Source: GCA-003244245 sp050700115
Lineage (GTDB): Bacteria > Actinomycetota > Actinomycetes > Mycobacteriales > Pseudonocardiaceae
DNA length: 64,000 nt
Reading direction: 5' to 3'
NCBI GenBank assembly: GCA_050700115.1
Contig: JBOHGG010000030.1
Span: 1 to 64,000, forward strand
The notes under the pieces were generated by a model. The model was not told the origin of the DNA. It saw only the letters and a program-made list of their open reading frames with translations, and did no database searches. Positions 55,701 through 64,000 of the stretch are shown here, piece by piece. Position 1 is the stretch's first letter; every line of letters begins with the position of its first letter. Made by a program: the position numbers and the translations under genes.

Positions 55701-57203
55701 GTGCGTGACGAGCGTGAACTGTTCCTCGCCACGGGCCTGGACCAGGTCCTCGCCCGCCCGGCACCGGGCGAGCCGGAGCAACGCGCGCTGGCACTGTTCG
55801 AAAACGTGGTGCCGACGGTACCGGCCTATCAGGCGTTCCTTACCGAGCACGCCGTCGACCCGGCAGCGGTGCGGACCGTCGACGACTTCACCACACTGCC
55901 GCTGCTGACCAAGGACAACTACCTGCGCCGGCATCCGCTGGCCCAGCTGTGCCGCGGCGGCACGCTGGTGGGCTGCGACATGGTCGCGGTGTCCTCCGGC
56001 TCAACCGGCGAACCGACCTTCTGGCCGCGGTCGGTGGCCGACGAGTTCGCCGTCGCCGCCCGGTTCGAGCAGGTCTTCCACGACAGCTTCGGCGCGGATC
56101 AGCACGCGACGCTGGCCGTGGTGTGCTTCGCGCTGGGCACCTGGGTCGGTGGGATGTACACCGCAGGTTGCTGCCGGCACCTGGCCGCCAAGGGCTATCC
56201 GATTACGGTGATCACCCCGGGCAGCGATGTCGAAGAGATCCTGCGGGTGGTCACCGCACTGGGTCCGCAGTTCGAGCAGGTGGTGCTGCTCGGCTACCCC
56301 CCGTTCCTCAAGGGTGTCGTCGACACCGGTCGGGTCCGCGGCGTTCCGTGGCCGGATTATCGCGTCAAGCTGGTACTGGCCGGTGAGGTGTTCAGCGAGG
56401 AGTGGCGCACGCTGGTGGGCGAACGCCTGGGCGGTGGCGATCCTTGCTTCGGTTCGGCCTCGCTCTACGGCACCGCCGATGCGGGAGTGCTGGCCACCGA
56501 GACGCCGCTGTCCATCTGCATCCGCCGTTACCTGGCGGCCCACCCGGCCATCGCACGGGAGCTGTTCGGCGAGCCACGGCTGCCCACACTGGCCCAGTAC
56601 GACCCGCGCAGCCGGCTGTTCGAGACCCACGAAGGCACCCTGCTGTTCACCGGTGACAATGGGATCCCACTGATCCGCTACCACATCGCCGATACCGGCG
56701 GGCTTACCTCGTTCGACGCGATGCTGGGCTTCTTGACCGACCACGGTTTCGATCCGCTCGCCGAGCTCAGTCCTGGTCGACGGATCCGCGAACTGCCGTT
56801 CGTGCACGTGTTCGGGCGCTCGCAGTTCACGGTGTCCCACTTCGGCGCGAACATCTACCCGGAGAACATCACCGTCGGCCTGGAACAGCCACCGATCGCG
56901 GCGTGGGTGACCGGCAAGTTCGTGATGGAGTCCACGGAAGACGCCGACCGTGACCGGCACCTGGCCATCGCGGTCGAGCTGGCGCCCGGGGTGGCCGGCA
57001 CCGAGGAGATGCGGGCCGCGATCGCGCAGTCGATCGCCGGCCAGCTCCGCAGGCTGAACAGCGAATTCGCCCACTACACCCCACCGCAGCGCCAGCTCCC
57101 GCAGGTGACCCTGCACCCGTCCGGCGACCCGCACTACTTCCCACCCGGCGTCAAACACCGATACTCCCGCCAGCCGGGTCAGGCAGTAAAGGAGACGCAG
57201 TGA
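55701..57203 (+). CDS. PaaK-like adenylate-forming ligase
   Basis: A 500-residue protein of the phenylacetate-CoA ligase/CapK-like branch of adenylate-forming enzymes. VSSGSTGEPTFWPR is the ATP loop, SLYGTADAG the A5-like motif, and LIRYHIADTGG the A7-like segment. Substrate is unknown; the locus encodes a pump and a reductase as neighbours, so it may act on a carboxylic acid that is exported or degraded. GTG start, four bases shared with the next gene. Confidence 0.8.
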   Translation: MRDERELFLATGLDQVLARPAPGEPEQRALALFENVVPTVPAYQAFLTEHAVDPAAVRTVDDFTTLPLLTKDNYLRRHPLAQLCRGGTLVGCDMVAVSSGSTGEPTFWPRSVADEFAVAARFEQVFHDSFGADQHATLAVVCFALGTWVGGMYTAGCCRHLAAKGYPITVITPGSDVEEILRVVTALGPQFEQVVLLGYPPFLKGVVDTGRVRGVPWPDYRVKLVLAGEVFSEEWRTLVGERLGGGDPCFGSASLYGTADAGVLATETPLSICIRRYLAAHPAIARELFGEPRLPTLAQYDPRSRLFETHEGTLLFTGDNGIPLIRYHIADTGGLTSFDAMLGFLTDHGFDPLAELSPGRRIRELPFVHVFGRSQFTVSHFGANIYPENITVGLEQPPIAAWVTGKFVMESTEDADRDRHLAIAVELAPGVAGTEEMRAAIAQSIAGQLRRLNSEFAHYTPPQRQLPQVTLHPSGDPHYFPPGVKHRYSRQPGQAVKETQ

Positions 57204-58090
57204 TCACGATCATGGGCGCGAGCGGCAACACGGGGAACCCACTGGCCAGGCACTTGCTGGAGGCAGGCGTCGAGGTCCGGGCGCTCGGCCGCTCAGCGAC
57301 GAAGCTGCAGCCGCTCGCGCAGGCCGGCGCAGACGTCTGCGTCGGCGACGCGACCGACGCCGGCTACTTGGCCCGCGCCTTCGACGGGGCCGATGCCATC
57401 TACACCCTGCTGCCAGACGACTTCGCTTCGACCGACTATCGGGCGTGGCAGGACCGCATCGGCGAGGCCGTCACCAAGGCCATCCGCAGCAGCGGAGTGG
57501 GTCATGTGGTGTTCGTGAGCAGCCTCGGTGCCGAGAGGCCTGACGGGACCGGCATGATCGAGGGACTGCACGCGCACGAGGCGCGCATGCAAACCCTGGC
57601 CGGGGTGAACGTCCTCATCCTGAGGAACGGCTGGTACTTCGAGAACTTCTTCGGCACCCTCGGCTTAATCAAGCACCAGGGCATCAACGGCGGCGCCATC
57701 ACAGCGGATCTGCCGATTCCCATGATCGCGGCAGGCGACATCAGCGAGGTTGCGGCATTGGCGCTGTGGGAGCGGGACTTCGACGGCATCCGCATGCGGG
57801 AACTGTTGGGCGAGCGCGACCTCACCTTCGCCGAGGCAACCCGGATTATCGGCGACCGAGTCGGCCTGCCGAACCTCGAGTACGTGCAGTTTCCCTATGA
57901 CGACTACGCCGCGTCACTCGCCCAGGAGGGCTTCTCCCACGACGCGGCGAAGCTCTTCGCGGAGATGTCGCGAGCAATCAACGAGGGAAGGGTGAAGCCG
58001 CACGAGGCCCGTGACGCCGGCAACACGACGCCTACCCGTTTCGAGGCGTTCGCCGACGGGGTACTGGTCGACGCATACAACGCCACCTGA
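57200..58090 (+). CDS. NmrA-like NAD(P)-binding protein
   Basis: A 296-residue atypical short-chain dehydrogenase. ITIMGASGNTGNPLARHLLEAG is the dinucleotide loop; HVVFVSSLGA and LRNGWYFENF are typical for the NmrA/QorB branch, which often lacks the catalytic Tyr-x-x-x-Lys. It may be a redox sensor or a quinone reductase. Overlaps the ligase gene (GTGA). Confidence 0.82.
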   Translation: MITIMGASGNTGNPLARHLLEAGVEVRALGRSATKLQPLAQAGADVCVGDATDAGYLARAFDGADAIYTLLPDDFASTDYRAWQDRIGEAVTKAIRSSGVGHVVFVSSLGAERPDGTGMIEGLHAHEARMQTLAGVNVLILRNGWYFENFFGTLGLIKHQGINGGAITADLPIPMIAAGDISEVAALALWERDFDGIRMRELLGERDLTFAEATRIIGDRVGLPNLEYVQFPYDDYAASLAQEGFSHDAAKLFAEMSRAINEGRVKPHEARDAGNTTPTRFEAFADGVLVDAYNAT

Positions 58091-58261
58091 ACGGCCGAGG
58101 TGCGGCTGCTGCCCCAGATGCGCCCACCCTTGCCTCCCCCGGACCCGGCCGATGACGTCCGAGGTCAATCGACGACGTCACGGAGGACATCACCGCCGTG
58201 AACACGACACCAGCGACGTCCGGGATAGGGCGAAACGTCCGCAGCGTCGAGTTCACGGGAC

Positions 58262-58685
58262 TTACCCACCAGCAGCGACCAGCCGGGCGAAGGCCAGCTG
58301 GAACTCCGGATCCCGATAGCTGAGGTTGGGTGCCCACCCGGCGCCAGCGACATGTGCGTGTCCTCCCACGCGCACCACTGCCGCGCCGCCTGTGCACGCA
58401 CCTGCGGGTCGGGGTCAGCCAGCAGCCGCGCGTGGGCCGCAGGAAAGGTCGCCTCCCCGCTGCGCCGCCGGGACGGTGCCGACGAACTGTTCCCACTCAC
58501 GGGAGAAGATCCGACCCATGTCGCGAGTGATCCAGTCGGTCTCCCGCCGGGTGCCCGCGGTGACCGCGCCGAGCACCATGGCGATCACCCGTTCAGGATG
58601 GCGCTGGGCGTAGACCAGGCCGAGGGTGACGCCCCAGGAGCCACCGACGACGACCCAGCGGTCGCGCGTCACCGCTTCGAGAGGA
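58262..58685 (-). pseudogene. Proline iminopeptidase remnant
   Basis: Three frames together read an internal part of a proline iminopeptidase: RWVVVGGSWGVTLGLVYAQ (nucleophile elbow GGSWG) through ITRDMGRIFSREWEQFVGTVP, then ARLLADPDPQVRAQAARQWCAWEDTHMSL in a second frame, then WAPNLSYRDPEFQLAFARLV in a third, ending at a TAA at 58262. Both the N-terminus and C-terminus are missing. Confidence 0.85.
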
Positions 58686-58763
58686 GCTTGTCGCCACAGC
58701 GGACGACAAAGGCAAAGGCAAGGAGGTTGCCCACTCCTTGCCACTCTCAACGTATAGCGCACC

Positions 58764-58784
58764 GGGGGCCTTGCGGCAAGACCC
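58764..58784 (+). promoter_or_regulatory. Rifamycin-associated element (RAE)
   Basis: The sequence GGGCCTTGCGGCAAGACCC agrees almost fully with the published 19-base RAE, an inverted repeat found upstream of rifamycin-inactivating genes in actinobacteria (rox, rgt, rph, arr). It lies about 85 bases before a decayed glycosyltransferase start and 224 bases before the Rox-like gene. It is expected to make expression rifamycin-responsive. Confidence 0.8.
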
Positions 58785-58848
58785 GGGTCGTGCCGCAGAA
58801 TCTCCGGTCGAAGCCAGAACCTGCGGAAATCAGGGATTCGCGAAGTAC

Positions 58849-58993
58849 GTGTGCCTTTGTCGACGTAAGGGTCGCGCGGGACATCGAACCGCCGGTGGGA
58901 CCTGCGGTGCGGCTGCGGGCACTCGGCGCGCAGGTGCGGGTGTGCGCGCCGCCGGACTGCGCGGAGCAGCTGGCCGAAATGCAACCTTGTTGA
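58849..58993 (+). pseudogene. Glycosyltransferase N-terminal remnant (possibly Rgt-like)
   Basis: RDIEPPVGPAVRLRALGAQVRVCAPPDCAEQLAEM is the usual N-terminus of macrolide/rifampicin-type GT1 glycosyltransferases (normally MRVLLSTYGSRGDVEPLVGLA type). The bases before it show the first 15 codons in another frame, consistent with one lost base in the GGGGAC run. The frame stops at 58993 and the remaining 350 or so residues are absent. Next to an RAE, the parent gene was probably a rifampicin glycosyltransferase; that is inference. Confidence 0.6.
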
Positions 58994-59007
58994 ATGGGGC
59001 GGTTTTC

Positions 59008-60435
59008 ATGATTGACGTGATCGTTGCCGGCGGCGGACCGACCGGCGTGATGCTGGCCGGCGAGTTGCGGCTGCACGGTGTGCACGTGGTCGTGCTGGAG
59101 AAGGCGGCGGAGCCGACCGGGTATGTCCGCGCGCTGGGCCTGCACGTGCGCAGCATCGAGGTGATGGACCAGCGCGGTGTGCTGGAGCGGTTCGTCGCGC
59201 ACGGCCAGCAGTACGCGGTCGGCGGTTTCTTCGCCGGCATCGACAAGCCCTCGCCCGACCGGCTGGACACCGCGCATCCCTATGTCCTCGGCATCCCGCA
59301 GACCGTCGTCGAGCGCCTGCTGACCGAGCGCGCCATCGAGCTCGGTGCCGAGATCCGGCGCGGCTGCGAGCTGGTCGGGCTGAGCCAGGACGACCACGGG
59401 GTGACCGCCGAGCTGGCCGACGGCACACAGCTGCGCTCGCGCTACCTCGTCGGCTGCGACGGCGGCCGCAGCACGGTGCGCAAGCTGCTCGGCGTCGGCT
59501 TCCCCGGCGAGCCCACCAGGGTCGAGACGCTGCTGGGCGAGATGGAGGTGGCCGTGCCACCGGAGACGCTGGCCGCCGTGGTCGCCGAAGTCCGCAAGAC
59601 CCAGAAGCGGTTCGGCGCCGGGCCCTTCGGGGACGGGGTGTACCGCGTCGTCGTGCCCGCCGAGGAGGTAGCCGGGGACCGCTCGGTCCCGCCGACCCTC
59701 GAGGAGTTCAAGCAACAGCTGCGGGTGTTCGCCGGCACCGACTTCGGCGTGCACTCACCGCGCTGGCTGTCCCGCTTCGGCGACGCCACCCGGCTGGCCG
59801 AGCGGTACCGGACCGGCCGGGTGCTGCTGGCCGGCGACGCGGCGCACATCCACCCGCCGACCGGCGGGCAGGGCCTCAACCTCGGCATCCAGGACGCGTT
59901 CAACCTCGGCTGGAAACTGGCCGCCGAGGTCGGCGGCTGGGCACCGGAGGGGCTGCTGGACAGCTACCACACCGAACGGCACCCGGTGGCCGCCGACGTG
60001 CTGGACAACACCCGCGCGCAGATGGAGCTGCTGTCCACCGAACCGGGCCCCCGGGCGGTGCGCCGGCTGCTGTCGGAACTGATGGACTTCGAGGAGGTGA
60101 ACCGGTACCTGATCGAGAAGATCACCGCGATCGGGGTCCGCTACGACTTCGGCGAGGGGCATGACCTGCTCGGCCGGCGGATGCGGGACGTGGGGCTGAA
60201 GCGGGGCCGCCTCTACGAGCTGATGCACGGCGGCCGCGGGCTGCTGCTCGACCAGACCGGCCGGCTCTCGGTGGCGGGTTGGGCAGATCGGGTCGACCAC
60301 GTCATCGACGTCAGCGAGGAACCGGACGTGCCCGCCGTGCTGCTGCGCCCGGACGGCCACGTGGCGTGGGTCGGTGACGATCAGCAGGATCTGCACAGCC
60401 AGCTGCCACGGTGGTTCGGCGCTGCCGTCAGCTGA
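59008..60435 (+). CDS. rox: FAD-dependent monooxygenase, rifampicin monooxygenase-like
   Basis: A 475-residue class A flavoprotein hydroxylase. VIVAGGGPTGVMLAGELRLHG is the FAD-binding start, YLVGCDGGRSTVRKLLG the DG motif and VLLAGDAAHIHPPTGGQGLNLGIQDAFNLGWKL the GD motif. Length and overall sequence match Rox enzymes, which hydroxylate rifampicin and so open its ring; the RAE upstream supports this. ATG at 59008 is chosen; the frame upstream covers the glycosyltransferase remnant. Confidence 0.87.
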   Translation: MIDVIVAGGGPTGVMLAGELRLHGVHVVVLEKAAEPTGYVRALGLHVRSIEVMDQRGVLERFVAHGQQYAVGGFFAGIDKPSPDRLDTAHPYVLGIPQTVVERLLTERAIELGAEIRRGCELVGLSQDDHGVTAELADGTQLRSRYLVGCDGGRSTVRKLLGVGFPGEPTRVETLLGEMEVAVPPETLAAVVAEVRKTQKRFGAGPFGDGVYRVVVPAEEVAGDRSVPPTLEEFKQQLRVFAGTDFGVHSPRWLSRFGDATRLAERYRTGRVLLAGDAAHIHPPTGGQGLNLGIQDAFNLGWKLAAEVGGWAPEGLLDSYHTERHPVAADVLDNTRAQMELLSTEPGPRAVRRLLSELMDFEEVNRYLIEKITAIGVRYDFGEGHDLLGRRMRDVGLKRGRLYELMHGGRGLLLDQTGRLSVAGWADRVDHVIDVSEEPDVPAVLLRPDGHVAWVGDDQQDLHSQLPRWFGAAVS

Positions 60436-60784
60436 GCGCGCAGTTGTGGCTCGAAAGGGCGGGTCCACGAGCGCGGCCAGGTTGCGGGCGGCGTTGTGGT
60501 CCCGATCAAGCCGGGTGCCGCAGTTCGCGCAGACCATCCCGCTCGGCGAGGGTGAGTTGGGCTCGCACCGCACCGCACGCCGAGCAGGTCTTACTGGAGG
60601 GATACCACCGGTCGGCGACCACGAGGCGCACCCCGGCATCGGTGGCCTTGTAATCGAGCTGGCGACGCAGCTCGACCATACCCAGCCCGCAGATGTGCCG
60701 GGCCATGCGGTGGTTGCGAATCATCCCGGCCACGTTGAGGTCCTCGATCACCACGACGTCGTGCTCACGCACGAGCACACCGCC
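60436..60784 (-). pseudogene. TnpB (IS200/IS605 OrfB) C-terminal remnant
   Basis: VVVIEDLNVAGMIRN (RuvC-II Glu) and WYPSSKTCSACGAVRAQLTLAERD are in one frame; the second half of the zinc finger and RuvC-III, VCANCGTRLDRDHNAARNLAALV, are in another. So the last 115 or so residues of TnpB remain with a frameshift, and no N-terminal part or TnpA is present. Confidence 0.85.
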
Positions 60785-60889
60785 CCCCTACATTGAGACG
60801 CCTGCACCCTCGCCGCTCGGCTATGACGTCGACCGGCTACTCCGCGCGCTGGAGGCGTGGCAGCGCCTGGAGCCCCGGCGCCGACGTTG

Positions 60890-61090
60890 TCAGTCGAACT
60901 CGCCGTCCTGCACGCCCCGGATGAAGGCGTGCCACTCAGTCGAGGGGTAGTAGTGGGCGGGTGTGGCGCGGTCCTTGGTGTCCCGCAGCCACCGGCCACC
61001 GTCGGGGGCGACGGCGACCTCGACGCATCCGAGCTGATCGTTGCTGTAACTGGACTTGCGGAACTGGCTGTCCCGCGGCTGCTCGTTCAC
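60890..61090 (-). CDS. DUF397 protein
   Basis: A 66-residue DUF397 protein of standard length: FRKSSYSNDQLGCVEVAVAPDG, then RDTKD and the final WHAFIRGVQDGEFD. Overlaps the HTH gene upstream by GTGA-type four bases, so its production is coupled to the regulator. Confidence 0.9.
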   Translation of the reverse strand: MNEQPRDSQFRKSSYSNDQLGCVEVAVAPDGGRWLRDTKDRATPAHYYPSTEWHAFIRGVQDGEFD

Positions 61091-61962
61091 GTGGGTGCCT
61101 CCTCGAGCGCTCGCTGCATTAGCGCCCGTGATTGTTCCTGGGAGGCGGCCTGCACGCGAAGCCGGGTCATGGCCCGGTCGTACCGGGCGACCTGCTCGGG
61201 ATCGTCGTAGTAGCGGCCTTCGCCGAACAGCTCGATATACACCACACCGGGGTCGCCGACCATTTCGGCGGGGAACTTCAGTATCTGGAAGCCACCCTGC
61301 TGTGCTACGTGTGCACCGGAATCCAGCGGCAGCACCTGGAGGTCAATCCTGGGCCGCTGCGAGGCCTCGATGAGATGCTCGATCTGCGCGGCCATCACCT
61401 CCGGGGTACCCCGCCGCCGGTAGAGCACGGACTCTTCCAGCACCACCCACAACCGGACCGGATCGTCCTCGCGGTCGAGGATCTTCTGCCGACCCAGGCG
61501 CACCTCCATCCGTCGCTGGAGCTCCTCGTCCGTAAGCTCAGGGTCGGCCCGGAACACCGCCTCGGCATACCCGGGGATCTGGAGCAAGCCCGGCACGAGG
61601 TAGATGTCGAAGCAGTTGATCTCAGCGGCGCCTGCCTCCAGGCCGAGGAAAAGATCAAGCCAGGGCGGCACCCCTTCCACCAGCCGGTCCCACCAGTTGC
61701 GGCCCTTGCGCGCTCCGTTGACCAGGTCGCGGAAGAACGGCAGGCGTTCGGGCACCCCGTAGTAGCCCAGCAGCACCTCCAGCGCCGGCCCGGAGGGCAG
61801 GTTCCGGCCGGTCTCCAGGTGACCGATCGCGGTCCGGGACTGGTTGAGCCGCGCGGCCACCTCCGGTCGGCTTCTCCCGTTCGCCTGGCGCAGCCGGCGC
61901 AGCTCCAGCCCGATCCAGCGCTTGAGCACCGCGGGGCTCGATGACGTCACCATCGGGGTCAC
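61087..61962 (-). CDS. XRE-type HTH regulator with DUF5753 domain
   Basis: A 291-residue regulator, HTH at RPEVAARLNQSRTAIGHLETGR and DUF5753 behind it (LVPGLLQIPGYAEAVFRA, LYRRRGTPEVMAAQIEHL). Followed by its DUF397 partner with a four-base overlap. Third such unit in the window. Confidence 0.9.
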   Translation of the reverse strand: MTPMVTSSSPAVLKRWIGLELRRLRQANGRSRPEVAARLNQSRTAIGHLETGRNLPSGPALEVLLGYYGVPERLPFFRDLVNGARKGRNWWDRLVEGVPPWLDLFLGLEAGAAEINCFDIYLVPGLLQIPGYAEAVFRADPELTDEELQRRMEVRLGRQKILDREDDPVRLWVVLEESVLYRRRGTPEVMAAQIEHLIEASQRPRIDLQVLPLDSGAHVAQQGGFQILKFPAEMVGDPGVVYIELFGEGRYYDDPEQVARYDRAMTRLRVQAASQEQSRALMQRALEEAPT

Positions 61963-62037
61963 TTCCTCCTCGCCACAGCAGGTAACCGGTGATCATCCCA
62001 GACCCCGTCTCACCCGCATCGAGAGCCCCCGTAGATG

Positions 62038-62065
62038 TTGACACGTACTCGGCCTAATGTAGTGT
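62038..62065 (+). promoter_or_regulatory. Candidate promoter with direct repeats
   Basis: TTGACA (62038-62043) and TAGTGT (62060-62065) with a 16-base spacer. The sequence AGTGTCTAC then occurs twice (62061-62069, 62072-62080) and could be an operator. It would read toward the hypothetical gene at 62234. The gap 61963-62233 shows nothing else. Confidence 0.35.
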
Positions 62066-62233
62066 CTACAAAGTGTCTACGAGTGCGCCGATGGTGGCCG
62101 TGGTCCGCCAGGAACGGCGAAGCGGCCACACCTCCCCGCCGTCGAGCGCAGTTGTACGACCACCTGAGCTGGCGGCGGCCTCGGGCAGATCCCGACTCGG
62201 CCGAGGTCGCCGTCGACCATCGCCACGGGTCCC

Positions 62234-62827
62234 GTGAGCCTGGCGCCGTCACCGGGTCTGCGCCCCGGCGGCCAGGAGTGCCTACCCCCGGAGATCGAAC
62301 AGCTGCTGGTCGACGTGGTCGCCGACGGTTTCGCCGTCTATTGCTGCGGACCCAGAGCCGCACCGTTGGCCCTGGTGGCGGCCTACCAATGGGAGGACTT
62401 CGTCGATCTGGCCACGATCCGGTGTTTCGACCGAGTCACCACGGCCAGGGTCCCCGCACCCCAACGCCGCCGGATCGACGTGTTCGCCCCCGAGACCGTG
62501 GTGTGGGCGTATCAAGGCTCGCCGCAGCGGGCACTGCGAGCATTGCTCGACCTGGTGCACCCCCAGCACCCCGACGCCCCGGCCAGCACCTACCCGGCAC
62601 CACCGGCCCTGCGGATCCCCCGCGCCGAGCAACGCCCGATGACCATCCGGCTCCCGGCACGGGGTAGGGCCGGGACGCGAGCCACCCGCCTCAGCGAGGC
62701 AGTCGACCTGGCGCTACGCCGCCTCGTCGGCCCGCAGCTCTCCCCGGAGTTCCTGGCGAGCTTGGAGGGCATCGGCTGGGAAGGTGACCTGGACACGATG
62801 CGCCGCTCGGACGTGCCGCAGCTGTAG
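62234..62827 (+). CDS. Hypothetical protein
   Basis: A 197-residue soluble protein without a recognised domain. The region VYCCGPRAAPLALVAAYQWEDFVDLATIRCFDRVTTARVP looks like a folded core; the C-terminal part is charged and helical. GTG start without a strong ribosome binding site. It stands between the HTH unit and a P450 and may be controlled by the promoter at 62038. Confidence 0.55.
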   Translation: MSLAPSPGLRPGGQECLPPEIEQLLVDVVADGFAVYCCGPRAAPLALVAAYQWEDFVDLATIRCFDRVTTARVPAPQRRRIDVFAPETVVWAYQGSPQRALRALLDLVHPQHPDAPASTYPAPPALRIPRAEQRPMTIRLPARGRAGTRATRLSEAVDLALRRLVGPQLSPEFLASLEGIGWEGDLDTMRRSDVPQL

Positions 62828-62906
62828 TGGAGCTGATCGCCCTTACCGACGGGCGGCGGCTGCTTCCCGTCGATGCATTACCCGACCTGCGGGTGCGCTC
62901 GCTGGT

Positions 62907-64000
62907 TTAGGCGTCCCGCACTACGACCGGGACGTTCCGGGCGGCGAAGATTCCGCGGTCATAGAACTCCAACGGCACCCCGGGCGCCACGCGGATCTCG
63001 GCGTACCGGTCCAGCAGCACGCCCACGGCGACCCTTCCCTCCACCCGGGCCAGCAGCTGACCGATGCAGAAGTGGATGCCGTAACCGAAGGCCAGGTGAT
63101 GGTTGCTGCCACGATGGATATCGAACCGATCCGGGTCGGCGAACTCGCGTTCGTCCCGGTTGGCGGACAGCAGCCACGGCGTGACGATCGCGTCCGCCGG
63201 GATGATCTGCCCGGCCAGCTCGGTCTCTACCATGGTCACCCGGCCGACCTGGGTGAACGAGGAGCGGTACCGCAGTACCTCCTCGATGGCGGCCTCCACC
63301 AGGCAACGGTCCGCACGCAGCTCGGCCCACACGTCGGGGTGCTCATCCATGCACAACACCATGTTGCCGAGCAGCGCGGTGGTCGTGATGTGGCCGGCGA
63401 TCAGCAGCACGACGGAGAAGTTCACGACCTCCTCGTCGGACAGCCGCTCACCGTCGGCTTCCACGGCGGCCAGCCGGCTGATCAGGTCCTGCCGCGGGTG
63501 GGCCCGCCGATCGGCGCAGTGCTCACGCAGGTAGGCGAGCATGTCCGCGGTGGCGTCGTCGATCTTCCGGCCGAGCTCCGGGTCGTTCAGGTCGGCCATG
63601 TCCCGGTCGAAGAGCTTGTCCGCCCAGGACCGGAACAGCTCGCGGTCGGAGGCCGGCAGGCCGAGCAGTTCGGCAATCACGGTCACCGGCAGCGGGTAGG
63701 CCAGGGCCGAGACGAGGTCGAACTCGGCGGCGCCGGTGGAGTCGAGCAGCTCGTGGCTGATCTCGGCGATGCGGGGAGCGAGCCCGGTGACGACCTTCGG
63801 GCTGAAGGCGGCACCGACCAGCCGGCGCAGCGTGTGATGGCGTGGCGGATCGGTCCGGAGCAGATTGCCTTGGGTGAACTTCTCCCCCACCGGGAGCACG
63901 CGGCCCACGTCGGAGGAGAACACCTGCGGGTCGGAGATCGCCCGCTCCGCGTCGGCGTAACGGAAGACGTGCCAGATGCCGTAACCATCGCGCCACACCG
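62907..64000 (-). CDS. Cytochrome P450 (partial, runs off the right edge)
   Basis: At least 363 residues; the N-terminus lies beyond the window. I-helix LLIAGHITTTALL, EEVLRYRSS (ExxR) and the heme loop FGYGIHFCIGQLLARVE are clear. The form resembles P450s of secondary metabolism (EryF/PikC-like). Last residues end in VVVRDA. Its cluster cannot be seen. Confidence 0.92.
   Translation of the reverse strand, partial: VWRDGYGIWHVFRYADAERAISDPQVFSSDVGRVLPVGEKFTQGNLLRTDPPRHHTLRRLVGAAFSPKVVTGLAPRIAEISHELLDSTGAAEFDLVSALAYPLPVTVIAELLGLPASDRELFRSWADKLFDRDMADLNDPELGRKIDDATADMLAYLREHCADRRAHPRQDLISRLAAVEADGERLSDEEVVNFSVVLLIAGHITTTALLGNMVLCMDEHPDVWAELRADRCLVEAAIEEVLRYRSSFTQVGRVTMVETELAGQIIPADAIVTPWLLSANRDEREFADPDRFDIHRGSNHHLAFGYGIHFCIGQLLARVEGRVAVGVLLDRYAEIRVAPGVPLEFYDRGIFAARNVPVVVRDA

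Noticed and set aside
62827..62910. 27-codon frame overlapping the stop of the hypothetical gene (TAGTG)
   Set aside because: Too short, no homology I recognise, and it runs into the P450 stop; it may be a remnant.

Overview
The window is GC-rich DNA from an actinobacterium, most likely of the order Pseudonocardiales. Evidence: the block rlmB-cysS-ispF-ispD-carD / lpqE-like-radA keeps the gene order known from Mycobacterium; there is an Lsr2 nucleoid protein; three helix-turn-helix (DUF5753-type) regulators are each paired with a small DUF397 or DUF6879 protein; a SAV2177-type methyltransferase is present; and a rifamycin-associated element lies before a rifampicin-monooxygenase-like gene. 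GTG starts and 1-4 base stop/start overlaps are common. No rRNA, tRNA or CRISPR array was seen.

Layout. 1-6562 (minus): a tightly coupled operon of a large exported protein of unknown function, a TPR/CHAT protease-like protein and a TIR protein, with a hint of a fourth gene running off the left edge. This is the best candidate for an undescribed conflict or signalling system. 6865-10710: a peroxiredoxin and the proton-translocating transhydrogenase pntAA-pntAB-pntB. 10790-18812: a phosphofructokinase pseudogene, a carotenoid oxygenase/tyrosine phosphatase pair, a Pro/Lys-rich repeat protein, a ureohydrolase plus sodium:solute symporter operon, and a PhzF pseudogene. 18844-20275: a DUF732 protein and an AT-richer stretch with a 53-residue Cys-rich protein. 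20452-25715: MBOAT acyltransferase, MarR regulator divergent from a P450 around a perfect palindrome, and GlgX. 25974-31139: accessory region with HTH/DUF397 pair, a truncated Trypco1-like gene, a broken vapBC, a DUF574 methyltransferase, two membrane-anchored proteins (one collagen-like) and lsr2.

31368-37809 is the conserved core block (rRNA methylation, cysteinyl-tRNA synthesis, MEP isoprenoid pathway, CarD, RadA). 38471-45013 is a six-gene operon that encodes the signature steps of the serine cycle: SHMT, serine-glyoxylate aminotransferase, malyl-CoA lyase, malate-CoA ligase (two subunits) and hydroxypyruvate reductase. This is unusual in an actinobacterium. 45054-49941 holds an HTH/DUF6879 pair, two small proteins and a graspetide (ATP-grasp-modified RiPP) cluster: precursor, ATP-grasp ligase and PIMT-like methyltransferase, probably making an aspartimide-containing peptide. 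49999-58090: PAP2 phosphatase, ROK kinase, and a TetR/HlyD/MFS efflux locus whose plus-strand operon also holds a PaaK-like ligase and an NmrA-like reductase. 58262-64000: decayed genes (proline iminopeptidase, glycosyltransferase, TnpB), a rifamycin-associated element with a Rox-like monooxygenase, a third HTH/DUF397 pair, and a P450 cut by the right edge.

Two copies of a 140-base palindromic element (15543-15680, 28027-28168) show compensatory base changes in the stem and may be a non-autonomous repeat family. At least eight pseudogenes show that the accessory stretches are turning over.
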